From: Tenebrionibacter intestinalis
Lineage (GTDB): Bacteria > Pseudomonadota > Gammaproteobacteria > Enterobacterales > Enterobacteriaceae
Direction: 5' to 3'
Assembly (NCBI RefSeq): GCF_016632365.1
Contig: NZ_JAEPBH010000005.1
Coordinates: 1 to 64,000 of the forward strand
DNA length: 64,000 bases
Shown here: one piece after another, positions 46,070 to 58,794 of the stretch
Numbering within the stretch: the first letter of the stretch is position 1
How the letters are laid out: the number at the start of each line of letters is the position of its first letter
Translations under genes and position numbers: made by a program
Notes under the pieces: model-generated
Told to the model about the DNA's origin: nothing
Databases searched by the model: none
The model's input: the letters and a program-made list of their open reading frames with translations, nothing else

Positions 46070-47434
46070 TTACTTTCCAATACAGAAGCTGGAGAAAATA
46101 CGGCCCAGAAGGTCGTCTGAAGTAAATGCGCCGGTAATTTCACTTAAGTACTGTTGCGCCAGGCGTAACTCTTCGGCCAGTAGTTCGCCGGCGCGGGCGC
46201 CAAGCAGTTGTTCTTTACCCTGCTGAAGATGCAGAGCAGCCTGCTCCAGCGCCTGTAAATGGCGGCGGCGGGCGAGGAAGCCGCCTTCCATACTGGTATC
46301 AAAACCCATACAGCTTTTCAGATGCTCGCGCAGCGCATTAATGCCTTCCCCGCTGCGTGCTGAAAGGCGAATAAGTGTGTGAGCGTTCACTTTGCTAAGG
46401 CCCGGTGTTTCGCCGGTAATATCGGTTTTGTTGCGTACAATGGTGACCGGCAGACGCGCAGGCAGGCGCGCTATAAAATCGGGCCAAATCTGCGCCGGAT
46501 CGGTGGCGTCTGTGGTGGTGCCATCAACCATAAACAGTACGCGATCGGCCTGTTCGATCTCCTGCCAGGCGCGCTCGATACCGATGCGCTCAACTTCATC
46601 GCTGGCTGCACGCAGCCCTGCGGTATCAATAATATGCAGCGGCATCCCGTCAATATGTACCTGTTCGCGCAGCACATCGCGCGTGGTGCCTGCAATATCC
46701 GTGACAATAGCGGCGTCGCGCCCGGCCAGCGCGTTAAGCAGGCTGGATTTACCGGCGTTGGGGCGCCCGGCGATAACCACTTTCATCCCCTCGCGCAGCA
46801 AACTGCCCTGGCGTGCTTCGGCGCGTACAGTATCAAGTTCGCCAATGACAGCGTTGAGCTGGGCTTCAATTTTTCCGTCAGACAGAAAATCAATTTCTTC
46901 ATCCGGGAAGTCGATGGCCGCTTCCACAAAGATGCGCAGGTGAGTAAGCGCTTCCACAAGCGTATTTACGCGGTCAGAAAATACGCCCTGGAGCGAATTC
47001 ATAGCCGAGCGCGCCGCCTGTTCTGAACTGGCGTCAATCAGGTCGGCAACGGCTTCTGCCTGCGTGAGGTCCAGCTTGTCGTTAAGGAAAGCACGTTCAG
47101 AAAACTCGCCAGGGCGAGCGATACGCACGTCAGGTAGAGTCAGAATACTTCTTAGCAGCATATCAAGGATAACCGGCCCGCCGTGACCCTGGAGTTCCAG
47201 CACGTCTTCGCCGGTAAAAGAGTTAGGGCCGGGAAACCAGAGCGCGATGCCCCGATCAAGCGTACTGCCGCTGGCGTCGCAGAAGGTGAGATATTCGGCG
47301 TAGCGCGGTTTGGGGAGTTTACCAAGCACCGCCTGCGCGACCTCACGCGCCCGGCTGCCGGAAATACGCAGGATGCCCACACCGCCGCGCCCGGGGGGCG
47401 TGGCCTGGGCGATGATAGTCTCGCTATGGCTCAT
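46070..47434 (-). CDS. mnmE: tRNA-modification GTPase MnmE (TrmE)
   Basis: 454-residue partner of MnmG in wobble-uridine modification. The N-terminal folate-binding domain starts [19 protein letters not shown]. The G domain has Walker [10 protein letters not shown] (about residue 226), TTRD and DTAGLR. The C-terminus is CIGK, with the conserved Cys451. The frame is open back to 47689, but ATG 47434 gives the family length. MnmG is encoded next to oriC in this window. Confidence 0.97.
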   Translation of the reverse strand: MSHSETIIAQATPPGRGGVGILRISGSRAREVAQAVLGKLPKPRYAEYLTFCDASGSTLDRGIALWFPGPNSFTGEDVLELQGHGGPVILDMLLRSILTLPDVRIARPGEFSERAFLNDKLDLTQAEAVADLIDASSEQAARSAMNSLQGVFSDRVNTLVEALTHLRIFVEAAIDFPDEEIDFLSDGKIEAQLNAVIGELDTVRAEARQGSLLREGMKVVIAGRPNAGKSSLLNALAGRDAAIVTDIAGTTRDVLREQVHIDGMPLHIIDTAGLRAASDEVERIGIERAWQEIEQADRVLFMVDGTTTDATDPAQIWPDFIARLPARLPVTIVRNKTDITGETPGLSKVNAHTLIRLSARSGEGINALREHLKSCMGFDTSMEGGFLARRRHLQALEQAALHLQQGKEQLLGARAGELLAEELRLAQQYLSEITGAFTSDDLLGRIFSSFCIGK

Positions 47435-47552
47435 AACTATTCTCGGTTGTGTTTTGTAAAAAAGGCGCTCAGAGCTTCTAACCATACCGGTTATGCCAGC
47501 CTGACAACGGCGTGTATCGGCTAACTGTAGCGCGCATTCCTGGCAATAAAAA

Positions 47553-47577
47553 AGGCGGTCAAGCGACCGCCTCAGTT
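47553..47577 (-). terminator. intrinsic terminator after yidC
   Basis: AGGCGGTC (47553-47560) pairs with GACCGCCT (47565-47572) around AAGC. On the minus strand a T run follows. A second hairpin, CAGGCGG/CCGCCTG, is at about 47696-47717. They separate the rpmH-yidC operon from mnmE; the 300-nt gap 47435-47734 holds nothing else that I can see. Confidence 0.75.
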
Positions 47578-47734
47578 TAATGACAAGGAGGGGAAAACCG
47601 GGGGTTACCCTCTTTGTGTTTAACAGAAAAACCAACCCGTTGATTTTTCCGTTAATTCGGATCTCAATCGTCGGTCCGGCTTTTATCAACAGCCGCAGGC
47701 GGTCATATGGCCGCCTGTTGCTCAGCCGTCGCCG

Positions 47735-49375
47735 TCAGGATTTTTTCTCACGGCTATGCAGGCCGCGTTTTTCCAGGCCGCGATAAATGAGCTGCTGCTG
47801 CAAAATGGTCACCAGGTTACTGACGATATAATACAGCACCAGACCTGACGGGAACCACAGGAAGAACACCGTGAAGATTACCGGCATAAAAGTCATTATC
47901 TTCTGCTGCATCGGGTCGGTTACCGTGGTCGGCGACATCTTCTGAATGAAGTACATTGTCACGCCCATCAGTATCGGCAGAATATAATATGGGTCCTGTG
48001 CGGACAGGTCGTGGATCCACAGCGCGAATGGCGCGTGGCGCAGCTCAACGGAGCCCATCAGCATATAATACAGCGCCAGGAAGATAGGCATCTGGATTAT
48101 TAGCGGAAAGCAGCCGCCCAGCGGGTTGACCTTCTCAGACTTGTACAACGCCATCATTTCCTGGCTGATACGCTGTTTGTCATCGCCCAGGCGTTCACGC
48201 ATGGCCTGAATTTTCGGCTGCAGCATTCGCATTTTCGCCATGGAAGTGTACTGCGCTTTGGTTAGCGGGTACATAATGCCACGCACGATAAAGGTGATGA
48301 TAATGATAGCGAAACCCCAGTTGCCTACAAAACCGTGTATCCACTTGAGCAGTTTGAACAGCGGCTGAGAGATGAACCACAGCCAGCCGTAGTCAACGGT
48401 CAGGTCAAGATGCGGCGCTACCGCCGCCATTTTGTCCTGAATTTCCGGGCCGACCCACAGCGTGCTGGAAAGCGCGCCGGTCTGGCCTGGCTGAACCAGC
48501 GTCGGCGCTGATTTATAGCCCGCAGCCGCAATGCCGTTGCCCAGATTTGCCGTATAAAAGTTATTAGTGCCGCTGGCATTCGGTATCCACGCGGTGGCGA
48601 AGTACTGTTGTAGCATCGCCACCCAGCCGTTTTGCGAATTAACGTTCAGATTATCGTTATCGGCAATATTATCGAATTTATACTTGGAGTATTTTTCGTC
48701 AGTTGTGGAATACGCCGCGCCGCGGAAAGTATGCAGCGCAAAGTTGTTGCTGCCGGTGTCGCGGTGTTTCGGCAGATTAATCGTCTGCTTAAGCTGACCA
48801 AATGCGTTTAACTCCAGCGGCTTCTGGCCAGCGTTTTTCACGTTATAACCCACGTTCACTGAATACTCACCGCGTTTAAGGGTGAATGTTTTTGTGAAGG
48901 TGTTGCCTGCGGCGTCGGTGTAGGTCATCGGGATAACCAGCGCATCCTGACCATCGGCCAGGGTGAAACGGTCTTTATCCACGTCATACAGCGGACGCGG
49001 GCCGTTAGCCGGGTTATCCGGGCCATCGCGGCCGGTCAGGCCGCTTTGCGCCTGATAAACAAACTCCGGAGTCGTTTCCAGCAACTGGAACGGCTCTGTG
49101 CTGCCAAGCGTTTTCGGATAGGTCAACAGCAGCGCCTGCTCAACGTCACCGCCGCGGGTGTTGATTGTCAGTTCCAGAACGTCTGTTTTAACCGTAATTA
49201 GCTTTCCCTGGCCACTGGCTGGCACGCCCTGATTTGCGGCGCTACCCTGGCTGTTCGTTGTCTGTGTGGTCTGCTGCGCCTGTGGTTGCGGGGCTTTATC
49301 CTGCTCCCAGGCTTGCCAGATCAGAAAAGACACGAACAACAAAGCGATGATAAGGAGATTGCGTTGCGAATCCAT
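47735..49375 (-). CDS. yidC: membrane protein insertase YidC
   Basis: 546 residues (E. coli 548). An N-terminal helix ([18 protein letters not shown]) anchors a large periplasmic beta-domain (about 60-340). Five conserved C-terminal helices contain the groove Arg in [15 protein letters not shown] and the [15 protein letters not shown] hairpin. It inserts Foc, PhoU-regulated PstSCAB partners' membrane subunits and other Sec-dependent or independent proteins. It follows yidD by two nucleotides. Confidence 0.97.
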   Translation of the reverse strand: MDSQRNLLIIALLFVSFLIWQAWEQDKAPQPQAQQTTQTTNSQGSAANQGVPASGQGKLITVKTDVLELTINTRGGDVEQALLLTYPKTLGSTEPFQLLETTPEFVYQAQSGLTGRDGPDNPANGPRPLYDVDKDRFTLADGQDALVIPMTYTDAAGNTFTKTFTLKRGEYSVNVGYNVKNAGQKPLELNAFGQLKQTINLPKHRDTGSNNFALHTFRGAAYSTTDEKYSKYKFDNIADNDNLNVNSQNGWVAMLQQYFATAWIPNASGTNNFYTANLGNGIAAAGYKSAPTLVQPGQTGALSSTLWVGPEIQDKMAAVAPHLDLTVDYGWLWFISQPLFKLLKWIHGFVGNWGFAIIIITFIVRGIMYPLTKAQYTSMAKMRMLQPKIQAMRERLGDDKQRISQEMMALYKSEKVNPLGGCFPLIIQMPIFLALYYMLMGSVELRHAPFALWIHDLSAQDPYYILPILMGVTMYFIQKMSPTTVTDPMQQKIMTFMPVIFTVFFLWFPSGLVLYYIVSNLVTILQQQLIYRGLEKRGLHSREKKS

Positions 49376-49377
49376 CG

Positions 49378-49635
49378 TTAGTGTTCTCTGGTATCTATGG
49401 GTCCAGGCGGGACGGGATCGTCACCACCAGGGTTCAAAGGGTGGCATTTTAATACGCGTTTTATCGTCAACCAACTGCCTTTTAACATACCGAACCTGCG
49501 CAATGCCTCAACTCCGTATTGCGAGCAGGTGGGATGAAAACGGCAGTGCGGCCCGAGAAGCGGACTAATCAGGCGCTGATAGACCCGAATGAGGGCTATC
49601 AGGATTCGCGAGCCAGGCGACAATGGCGACGCCAT
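49378..49635 (-). CDS. yidD: membrane protein insertion efficiency factor YidD
   Basis: 85-residue amphipathic, membrane-associated protein that assists YidC. Conserved [19 protein letters not shown] and the Cys residues of [11 protein letters not shown] are present. The start lies within rnpA (37-nt overlap), as in E. coli. Confidence 0.95.
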   Translation of the reverse strand: MASPLSPGSRILIALIRVYQRLISPLLGPHCRFHPTCSQYGVEALRRFGMLKGSWLTIKRVLKCHPLNPGGDDPVPPGPIDTREH

Positions 49636-49958
49636 AACTTTTCCAGTATTTCAGATAGCGCACGGTTATCGAGATCGGCCACGCCTTTTTTCGCTACCAC
49701 GACAAAATCCATCGACGGCAGCATATGCTGTCGTAAACGGAAGCTTTCACGCGCCAGGCGTTTAATCCTGTTGCGTTCATGGGCGCGTTTGACGTTTTTC
49801 TTAGCGACGGTGAGACCGATACGGGGATGCCCCAGCGAATTCAGGCGGCCGAGAATGGTGATTTGCGGCGAGCCAGCCCGTTGTGGCTGCTGGAATACAA
49901 AAGTGAAATGACCGGGAGTTAACAAACGTAACTCCCTGGGAAAAGCGAGCTTAACCAC
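49599..49958 (-). CDS. rnpA: ribonuclease P protein component RnpA
   Basis: 119-residue basic protein that binds the RNase P RNA and helps process tRNA 5' ends. It has a GTG start at 49958, as in E. coli. The RNR motif lies in [17 protein letters not shown]. Located 13 nt after rpmH. Confidence 0.96.
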   Translation of the reverse strand: MVKLAFPRELRLLTPGHFTFVFQQPQRAGSPQITILGRLNSLGHPRIGLTVAKKNVKRAHERNRIKRLARESFRLRQHMLPSMDFVVVAKKGVADLDNRALSEILEKLWRRHCRLARES

Positions 49959-49971
49959 AGAGGGTTAGCTA

Positions 49972-50127
<156 letters not shown>

Positions 50128-50216
50128 CTAAACTATTGAATTACACAGACTTTTGCGTATGCCCGGCTGGTTAGTGAGCAACCCACGCGGAAGTCGTGGC
50201 TGATAAAAGAGGCCGG

Positions 50217-50245
50217 ATTGTAATAATTGTACACTCCGGAGTCAA
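50217..50245 (-). promoter_or_regulatory. rpmH promoter
   Basis: On the minus strand TTGACT (complement of 50240-50245) and TACAAT (complement of 50217-50222) are separated by 17 nt. This near-consensus promoter points at rpmH, 100 nt away. Confidence 0.8.
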
Positions 50246-50713
50246 TTCACTTTCCTTATAACGGTGCCTTTTAGCATGCTTTCATGTTCAGCAGGCACGT
50301 AAAAAACAAGGCATAACGCACCGGGTGAAGAATTATACGGAGAAGCGCGTCAGGCGCAAGGATCGTTGTGGATCTTCTGTAAGATCGCGTTACTACGATC
50401 CGGGCGTGCTGTTGTAAACGCGAATACAGTTTGAAATCCTGCCGCAGCCGGGCCAGGATCGATTACACTTAACCCGGCTGGCAGTCCCTGTGGATAAATT
50501 GGCAATAATCTGTGAGAAACAGAAGATCTCAGGCGCGCTTTCGGCTATGATCCGCGGTCCCGATCGCGATCCTCCATCACTGGAAGGATTTGGGGAAATC
50601 GCAAATAGCGGTTCGCACGCTACCCGAACCGGGTTTATGTCGGCGTGTGTCAACAATCATGATGAATGTACCCATTTTCATTTTTTGATCGACTTTGTCG
50701 AGTGGAGTCCGCC
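50246..50713 (+). promoter_or_regulatory. dnaA control region with DnaA box and GATC cluster
   Basis: The dnaA side of the divergent gap. A DnaA box TGTGGATAA lies at 50489-50497. About ten GATC sites crowd 50359-50690, as expected for Dam/SeqA control. The E. coli 1P/2P promoters lie in the same area, but I do not assign boxes. GGAG precedes the GTG start. Confidence 0.75.
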
Positions 50714-52111
50714 GTGTCACTTTCGCTATGGCAACAGTGCCTTGCCCGATTGCAGGATGAGTTACCCGCCACTGAATTCAGCATGTGGATACGCCCTCTG
50801 CAGGCGGAATTGAGCGATAACACGCTGGCCCTGTATGCGCCAAACCGTTTTGTCCTCGACTGGGTCAGGGATAAATACCTTAATAATATCAACGGGCTGC
50901 TTAACGATTTTTGCGGAAGCGACGCGCCGCTGCTGCGTTTTGAAGTCGGCAGCCGTCCAGCCAGCCAGGCGGTAAGGCAGCCTGAGACTATCAGCATGGC
51001 GCCTGCGCAGGCGGTGATGCGCGCGGCCGCCATTCCCGCACGGCTAAGCTGGGATAACGTACCTTCTCCGGCCCCGGCGGAACCGGCCTATCGTTCCAAT
51101 GTTAACCTGAAGCATACCTTTGATAACTTTGTTGAAGGTAAATCTAACCAGTTAGCGCGCGCGGCGGCGCGCCAGGTGGCTGACAACCCCGGCGGCGCTT
51201 ACAATCCGCTATTTCTTTACGGCGGTACGGGCCTGGGTAAAACTCACCTGCTGCACGCCGTGGGCAACGGCATTATGGCGCGTAAGCCCAATGCTAAAGT
51301 GGTTTACATGCACTCAGAACGCTTTGTGCAGGACATGGTTAAGGCGCTGCAAAACAATGCTATTGAAGAATTTAAGCGCTATTACCGTTCTGTGGATGCG
51401 CTGCTTATTGACGATATCCAGTTCTTCGCCAATAAAGAGCGTTCGCAGGAGGAGTTTTTCCACACGTTTAATGCCCTGCTTGAGGGCAACCAGCAAATTA
51501 TTTTGACCTCAGATCGTTATCCTAAAGAGATAAACGGCGTGGAAGACAGGCTTAAATCCCGCTTTGGCTGGGGCCTAACCGTCGCGATTGAGCCGCCAGA
51601 GCTGGAAACACGTGTGGCGATCCTGATGAAAAAAGCAGATGAGAACGATATTCGTCTGCCGGGCGAAGTGGCGTTCTTTATCGCCAAACGCCTGCGTTCC
51701 AACGTGCGTGAACTGGAAGGGGCGCTCAATCGCGTTATCGCTAACGCCAATTTTACCGGTCGCGCCATCACCATTGATTTTGTGCGTGAAGCGCTGCGTG
51801 ACCTGCTGGCGCTACAGGAAAAACTGGTTACTATCGACAATATTCAAAAAACAGTAGCCGAATATTACAAGATTAAGGTGGCCGATCTGTTGTCCAAGCG
51901 GCGCTCTCGTTCGGTGGCGCGCCCGCGCCAGATGGCGATGGCGCTGGCGAAAGAACTCACCAACCACAGCCTGCCGGAAATTGGCGATGCGTTTGGCGGC
52001 CGCGACCATACTACGGTGCTGCACGCCTGTCGCAAAATTGAACAATTGCGTGAGGAAAGTCACGACATTAAAGAAGATTTTTCCAATTTAATCAGAACAT
52101 TATCTTCGTGA
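50714..52111 (+). CDS. dnaA: replication initiator DnaA
   Basis: 465 residues from GTG 50714 ([21 protein letters not shown]). Domain I is near identical to E. coli. Domain II (about 85-130) is the variable linker and differs. Domain III is AAA+ with Walker [10 protein letters not shown], Walker [10 protein letters not shown] and the [13 protein letters not shown] box VII arginine. Domain IV has the DnaA signature [14 protein letters not shown]. It binds the boxes in oriC here and before its own gene. Confidence 0.98.
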   Translation: MSLSLWQQCLARLQDELPATEFSMWIRPLQAELSDNTLALYAPNRFVLDWVRDKYLNNINGLLNDFCGSDAPLLRFEVGSRPASQAVRQPETISMAPAQAVMRAAAIPARLSWDNVPSPAPAEPAYRSNVNLKHTFDNFVEGKSNQLARAAARQVADNPGGAYNPLFLYGGTGLGKTHLLHAVGNGIMARKPNAKVVYMHSERFVQDMVKALQNNAIEEFKRYYRSVDALLIDDIQFFANKERSQEEFFHTFNALLEGNQQIILTSDRYPKEINGVEDRLKSRFGWGLTVAIEPPELETRVAILMKKADENDIRLPGEVAFFIAKRLRSNVRELEGALNRVIANANFTGRAITIDFVREALRDLLALQEKLVTIDNIQKTVAEYYKIKVADLLSKRRSRSVARPRQMAMALAKELTNHSLPEIGDAFGGRDHTTVLHACRKIEQLREESHDIKEDFSNLIRTLSS

Positions 52112-52115
52112 AGCT

Positions 52116-53216
52116 ATGAAATTTACCGTTGAACGTGAACAGTTATTAAAGCCGCTGCAACAGGTAAGCGGCCCGCTCGGTGGGCGCCCGACGCTTCCGA
52201 TACTTGGCAATCTGTTGTTACAGGTAAGTGAAGGCGCGTTGTTGCTGACCGGAACCGATCTTGAAATGGAAATGGTTGCCCGTGTGACGCTGACGCAGCC
52301 GCATGAACCCGGTGCGACTACGGTACCGGCGCGCAAATTTTTTGATATTTGTCGCGGCCTGCCTGAAGGCGCAGAAATCGCGTTACAGCTTGAAGGCGAC
52401 CGGATGCTGGTGCGTTCCGGGCGCAGCCGTTTCTCGCTTTCCACGTTGCCTGCTACAGACTTTCCAAACCTGGACGACTGGCAAAGTGAGGTTGAATTCA
52501 CTTTGCCTCAGGCCACCATGAAGCGCCTGATTGAGGCCACGCAATTCTCAATGGCGCATCAGGACGTGCGTTACTATCTCAACGGCATGCTCTTTGAAAC
52601 CGCAGGTGAAGAGTTGCGTACTGTTGCGACAGACGGTCATCGTCTTGCGGTATGCGCTATGCCGGTAGGACAGTCTTTGCCGGACCATTCGGTGATCGTA
52701 CCGCGTAAAGGCGTTATTGAACTTATGCGTATGCTTGACGGCGGCGATACGCCGCTGCGCATACAAATTGGCAGCAATAATATTCGCGCCCACGTTGGCG
52801 ATTTTATCTTTACCTCCAAGCTGGTGGACGGTCGCTTTCCGGATTATCGCCGCGTGTTGCCGAAAAGCCCGGATAAAACGCTGGAAGCGGGCTGCGACCT
52901 GCTTAAGCAGGCTTTTGCCCGCGCGGCCATTCTCTCTAACGAGAAGTTTCGTGGCGTGCGCCTGTATATAAGCGAGAATCAGCTAAAAATCACGGCCAAT
53001 AACCCGGAGCAGGAAGAGGCGGAAGAAATCCTCGACGTGAATTATGGCGGCGCCGATCTGGAAATTGGCTTTAACGTCAGCTATGTGCTGGATGTGCTGA
53101 ATACGCTTAAGTGCGAAAACGTGCGTATTCTACTGACGGATTCCGTGTCGAGCGTGCAGATAGAAGATGCGGCCAGCCAGGCTGCGGCCTATGTTGTCAT
53201 GCCTATGAGGTTATAG
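52116..53216 (+). CDS. dnaN: DNA polymerase III beta sliding clamp
   Basis: 366 residues as in E. coli, three repeated clamp domains. It starts MKFTVEREQLLKPLQQVSGPLGGRPTLPIL (quoted in part only by family: positions 1-30) and ends in the conserved VVMPMRL, part of the protein-binding pocket. Four nt after dnaA, so co-transcribed. Confidence 0.98.
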   Translation: MKFTVEREQLLKPLQQVSGPLGGRPTLPILGNLLLQVSEGALLLTGTDLEMEMVARVTLTQPHEPGATTVPARKFFDICRGLPEGAEIALQLEGDRMLVRSGRSRFSLSTLPATDFPNLDDWQSEVEFTLPQATMKRLIEATQFSMAHQDVRYYLNGMLFETAGEELRTVATDGHRLAVCAMPVGQSLPDHSVIVPRKGVIELMRMLDGGDTPLRIQIGSNNIRAHVGDFIFTSKLVDGRFPDYRRVLPKSPDKTLEAGCDLLKQAFARAAILSNEKFRGVRLYISENQLKITANNPEQEEAEEILDVNYGGADLEIGFNVSYVLDVLNTLKCENVRILLTDSVSSVQIEDAASQAAAYVVMPMRL

Positions 53217-53222
53217 GTTAAG

Positions 53223-53387
53223 CGGCCTGGTTGTGGGCGATAAGCGGCCTGGCTTACTTGTTATTCTGGCCCCGGGCTGTGCTCGCCATCCTCACGTACT
53301 TCAGTACGCTGCGGTGGCTGCGCGCAGGCCGTGACCAGACTAACTGCGACGCCGACGGCCTGGTTGCGGGCGATAAGCGGCCTGGCT
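53223..53387. repeat. direct repeats in the dnaN-recF gap
   Basis: Two 32-nt direct repeats, 53223-53254 and 53356-53387, differ at one base. Each contains GCGGCCTGG-type units and GGGCGATAAG. Between them is the palindrome CGTACT-TC-AGTACG (53295-53308) within a GC-rich, structured stretch. In E. coli dnaN and recF are nearly contiguous, so this 329-nt gap (53217-53545) is an insertion. The rest of the gap (53400-53545) shows no gene; recF's ribosome site is weak. Confidence 0.7.
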
Positions 53388-53545
53388 GGGTTTTAGTGAT
53401 TGGTTGAAAGGCCGGTTAGCTTTACATCCGATCGTCTCCGTTGCGTCTGGCGCGTGTTTCACTTCAAACAAGGACTGTGCTTGCTGTATCGGTTTGTTAT
53501 GCGTAGGCTGGCCGCGCCTTTCATGCCACGGCCCGGGAAATAACC

Positions 53546-54619
53546 ATGTCTCTGACGCGTCTTATTATCAAAGACTTTCGCAATATCGAAAACGCGGATC
53601 TCACGCTTTCTCCTGGCTTTAACTTTCTTGTCGGCGCTAACGGCAGCGGTAAAACCAGCGTGCTTGAGGCTATCTATACGCTTGGCCACGGTCGCGCGTT
53701 TCGAAGCCTGCAGACTGGACGTGTGATTCGCCATGAACAGGCGGAGTTTGTGCTGCATGGCAGGCTTAAAGGCGAGGAGCGCGAAACGGCGGTTGGTCTG
53801 AGCAAAGACCGCCACGGCGACAGCAAAGTGCGTATCGATGGCAGCGACGGGCATAAAATTGCCGGGCTGGCGCTGCTGATGCCAATGCAGCTTATTACGC
53901 CGGAAGGCTTTACGCTGCTTAACGGCGGCCCGAAATTTCGCCGCGCGTTTATCGACTGGGGCTGCTTTCATAACGAACCCGGCTTCTTTGTAGCCTGGAG
54001 CAACCTTAAGCGCCTGATTAAACAGCGCAACGCGGCGTTGCGCCAGGTCTCGCGCTACTCCCAACTGTTGGCCTGGGATCGTGAACTGGTACCGCTGGCC
54101 GAGCAAATCAGCCGCTGGCGCGCGCAATACAGTGAGGCCATTGCCGCTGATATGGCCGACACCTGCGCCCAGTTTTTACCGGAATTCGCGCTGTCGTTTT
54201 CCTTTCTGCGTGGCTGGGAGAAAGAGACCGACTATGCTGACGTGCTGGCGCGCGGCTTTGAGCGTGACCGCATGTTGACTTATACCGCACATGGCCCGCA
54301 TAAGGCCGACTTTCGCATCCGCGCCGACGGCGCGCCTGTGGAGGATACGCTGTCGCGCGGGCAGTTGAAACTGCTGATGTGCGCGCTGCGCCTGGCCCAG
54401 GGGGAATTCCTTACCCGCCAGAGCGGGCGGCGTTGTCTTTACCTTATTGATGATTTTGCCTCGGAACTTGACGATGCCCGTCGCGGGCTGTTGGCCAGCC
54501 GGCTAAAAGCAACGCAGTCACAGGTTTTTGTTAGCGCGATTAGCGCCGAACACGTGATGGATATGACGGATAAAAATTCGAAGATGTTCGCCGTGGAAAA
54601 GGGTAAAATAACCGATTAA
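53546..54619 (+). CDS. recF: DNA repair and replication protein RecF
   Basis: 357-residue SMC-like ATPase that loads RecA at gaps with RecO and RecR. Walker [10 protein letters not shown] begins near residue 30. The ABC-like signature is [11 protein letters not shown] and Walker B is [11 protein letters not shown]. Length equals E. coli. Unlike E. coli it is separated from dnaN by a repeat-bearing gap, so it may have its own promoter there or in dnaN. Confidence 0.97.
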   Translation: MSLTRLIIKDFRNIENADLTLSPGFNFLVGANGSGKTSVLEAIYTLGHGRAFRSLQTGRVIRHEQAEFVLHGRLKGEERETAVGLSKDRHGDSKVRIDGSDGHKIAGLALLMPMQLITPEGFTLLNGGPKFRRAFIDWGCFHNEPGFFVAWSNLKRLIKQRNAALRQVSRYSQLLAWDRELVPLAEQISRWRAQYSEAIAADMADTCAQFLPEFALSFSFLRGWEKETDYADVLARGFERDRMLTYTAHGPHKADFRIRADGAPVEDTLSRGQLKLLMCALRLAQGEFLTRQSGRRCLYLIDDFASELDDARRGLLASRLKATQSQVFVSAISAEHVMDMTDKNSKMFAVEKGKITD

Positions 54620-54625
54620 TTTTGA

Positions 54626-57061
<2,436 letters not shown>

Positions 57062-57079
57062 TAACACATTGTTGTACGG

Positions 57080-57111
57080 CGCCGCGTGGTTTTATCGCGC
57101 GGCGTATTTAT
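57080..57111 (+). terminator. putative terminator after gyrB
   Basis: CGCCGCG (57080-57086) pairs with CGCGGCG (57098-57104), followed by TATTTAT. The U tract is interrupted, so strength is uncertain. Confidence 0.6.
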
Positions 57112-57189
57112 CTGTATGTCACAGGCGTGATGTAACGCGTTCCCTGACATAACATTAAGGGAATTACGGCATTCTTAAAGGAGGAAATG

Positions 57190-57597
57190 ATGGGTCTTTT
57201 AGATCAGGTAACCGGCATGTTGGGCGGTGGGCAGAACAGCGATCTGGGCAAATTTCAGGCTATTTTGACCTGGGTTAACCAGCAGGGCGGCATCCAGGCT
57301 ATTCTGGAAAAATTCCAGCAGGGAGGGCTCGGCGCCATTGTGGCGTCCTGGATTAGCAGCAGCATGGCTAACCAGAGCATTAGCCCGGCGCAGATCGTAT
57401 CGGCGTTGGGTTCTCCGGCCATTAGCGAACTGGCGGGCAAACTTGGCCTGGATACCGGCACCGCCAGCTCCATGCTGGCGCAGTATCTGCCAACTATTGT
57501 TGACAAGCTGTCCCCCAATGGCGAAGTGAAAGCAGACAGCGGCAGCGATCTGCTTAGCATGGCGACAGGCCTGCTGAAAGGTAAACTGTTCTCCTGA
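57190..57597 (+). CDS. yidB: DUF937 protein YidB
   Basis: 135 residues (E. coli 132). A small acidic helical protein of unknown function. It contains GGIQAILEKFQQGGLGAIVASWI and ends LLKGKLFS, as in E. coli. ATG 57190 is preferred over the adjacent ATG 57187 because AAGGAGG (57178-57184) is better spaced. Located between gyrB and yidA as in E. coli. Confidence 0.92.
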   Translation: MGLLDQVTGMLGGGQNSDLGKFQAILTWVNQQGGIQAILEKFQQGGLGAIVASWISSSMANQSISPAQIVSALGSPAISELAGKLGLDTGTASSMLAQYLPTIVDKLSPNGEVKADSGSDLLSMATGLLKGKLFS

Positions 57598-57605
57598 TTA
57601 TCTGT

Positions 57606-57641
57606 AAACCACCGGCGCAACGTCGGTGGTTTTGTTTTTTA
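57606..57641 (+). terminator. intrinsic terminator after yidB
   Basis: AAACCACCG (57606-57614) pairs perfectly with CGGTGGTTT (57624-57632), followed by TGTTTTTT. Confidence 0.85.
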
Positions 57642-57768
57642 GCCTCACCTTAATGCATGTCCCTTCCCGAAATACCCTGACGTGCATCGCTGCTGTTTCT
57701 GTGACCATAATCACGCTAAAATGTTGTAAATTTACCTCTTTACTCACGTCATTAGAGCCCCGGACACT

Positions 57769-58581
57769 ATGGCTATAAAACTGATTGCGCTCGATATGGA
57801 TGGCACACTGCTGCTACCGGACCACACTATCTCTCCAGCCGTACAGGCCGCTATTGCCGCAGCCCGCGCTCGTGGTATTAAAGTTGTGCTGACGACAGGG
57901 CGCCCTTACGCAGGCGTGCGCCGTTATCTCCAGACGCTCAAAATGGATCAACAGGACGACTATTGTATTACCTATAACGGAGCGCTGGTGCAAAAAGCCA
58001 GTGACGGCGGCACGGTTGTGCAAACCACGCTGAGTTATGATGACTATCGCTATCTGGAGCGAATGTCACGCGAGGTCGGATCCCATTTCCATGCGCTTGA
58101 CAGACACAAACTGTATACCGCCAACCGCGATATCAGCTATTACACCGTACATGAATCCTATGTTGCCACCATTCCGCTCGTGTTTTGCGAGGCGGAGAAT
58201 ATGCCGCGCGATATCGCATTACTTAAAGTAATGCTGATTGATGAGCCGGAAATACTGGATAACGCGATAGCCCGTATTCCACAGGAGGTTAAAGCGCGTT
58301 ATACCCTGCTGAAAAGCGCGCCTTATTTTCTTGAAATCCTTGATAAACGTGTGGATAAAGGCACTGGCGTGCGCTCGCTGGCGCAGGCGCTCGGCATAGG
58401 CGCAGATGAAGTCATGGCGATAGGCGATCAGGAAAACGATATCGCCATGATTGAGTACGCCGGTACCGGTGTAGCGATGGGCAACGCGATTGATTCTGTA
58501 AAAAAGGCGGCCGATTTTATTACGCGCGCCAATCTGGAAGATGGCGTTGCGCACGCTATTGAGCGCTTTGCGTTACAGTAA
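57769..58581 (+). CDS. yidA: HAD sugar phosphatase YidA
   Basis: 270-residue Cof-type (HAD IIB) phosphatase; E. coli YidA acts on sugar phosphates such as erythrose 4-phosphate in vitro. Motif I is DMDGTLL, motif II TTGRP, motif III Lys near residue 197 and motif IV GDQENDIAMIEYAG. A hairpin CCGGTC/GACCGG lies downstream at about 58600-58619. Confidence 0.95.
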   Translation: MAIKLIALDMDGTLLLPDHTISPAVQAAIAAARARGIKVVLTTGRPYAGVRRYLQTLKMDQQDDYCITYNGALVQKASDGGTVVQTTLSYDDYRYLERMSREVGSHFHALDRHKLYTANRDISYYTVHESYVATIPLVFCEAENMPRDIALLKVMLIDEPEILDNAIARIPQEVKARYTLLKSAPYFLEILDKRVDKGTGVRSLAQALGIGADEVMAIGDQENDIAMIEYAGTGVAMGNAIDSVKKAADFITRANLEDGVAHAIERFALQ

Positions 58582-58692
58582 TTTTTCCTCGTAATTTATC
58601 CGGTCGTCTCGTTGACCGGAACTTCCCTCCCTGCAAAGTATTGCCGCTTCTTCGTCGGGCCGATCATTAAAATGAAAGAAATTACTTGCATC

Positions 58693-58710
58693 AAATGCAT
58701 AAATGCATTT
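58693..58710. promoter_or_regulatory. palindrome upstream of fhs-folD
   Basis: AAATGCAT-AA-ATGCATTT, perfect 8-nt arms, about 85 nt before fhs. TTGCAT (58687-58692) overlaps its left flank and could be a -35, in which case a repressor here would cover the promoter. It resembles half of NsrR-type sites, but I cannot name the factor. Confidence 0.5.
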
Positions 58711-58794
58711 AATGCGAAATAACCCTGAGTCACGCGAATGCGTGCCTGTTGTTTCTATTCAAACCTCGCCAATGACCCTGTCAGGGAGACAAGA

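Noticed and set aside
53223..53387. CRISPR-like spacing of repeats between dnaN and recF
   Set aside because: Only two repeat copies, no regular spacers and no cas genes in the window.
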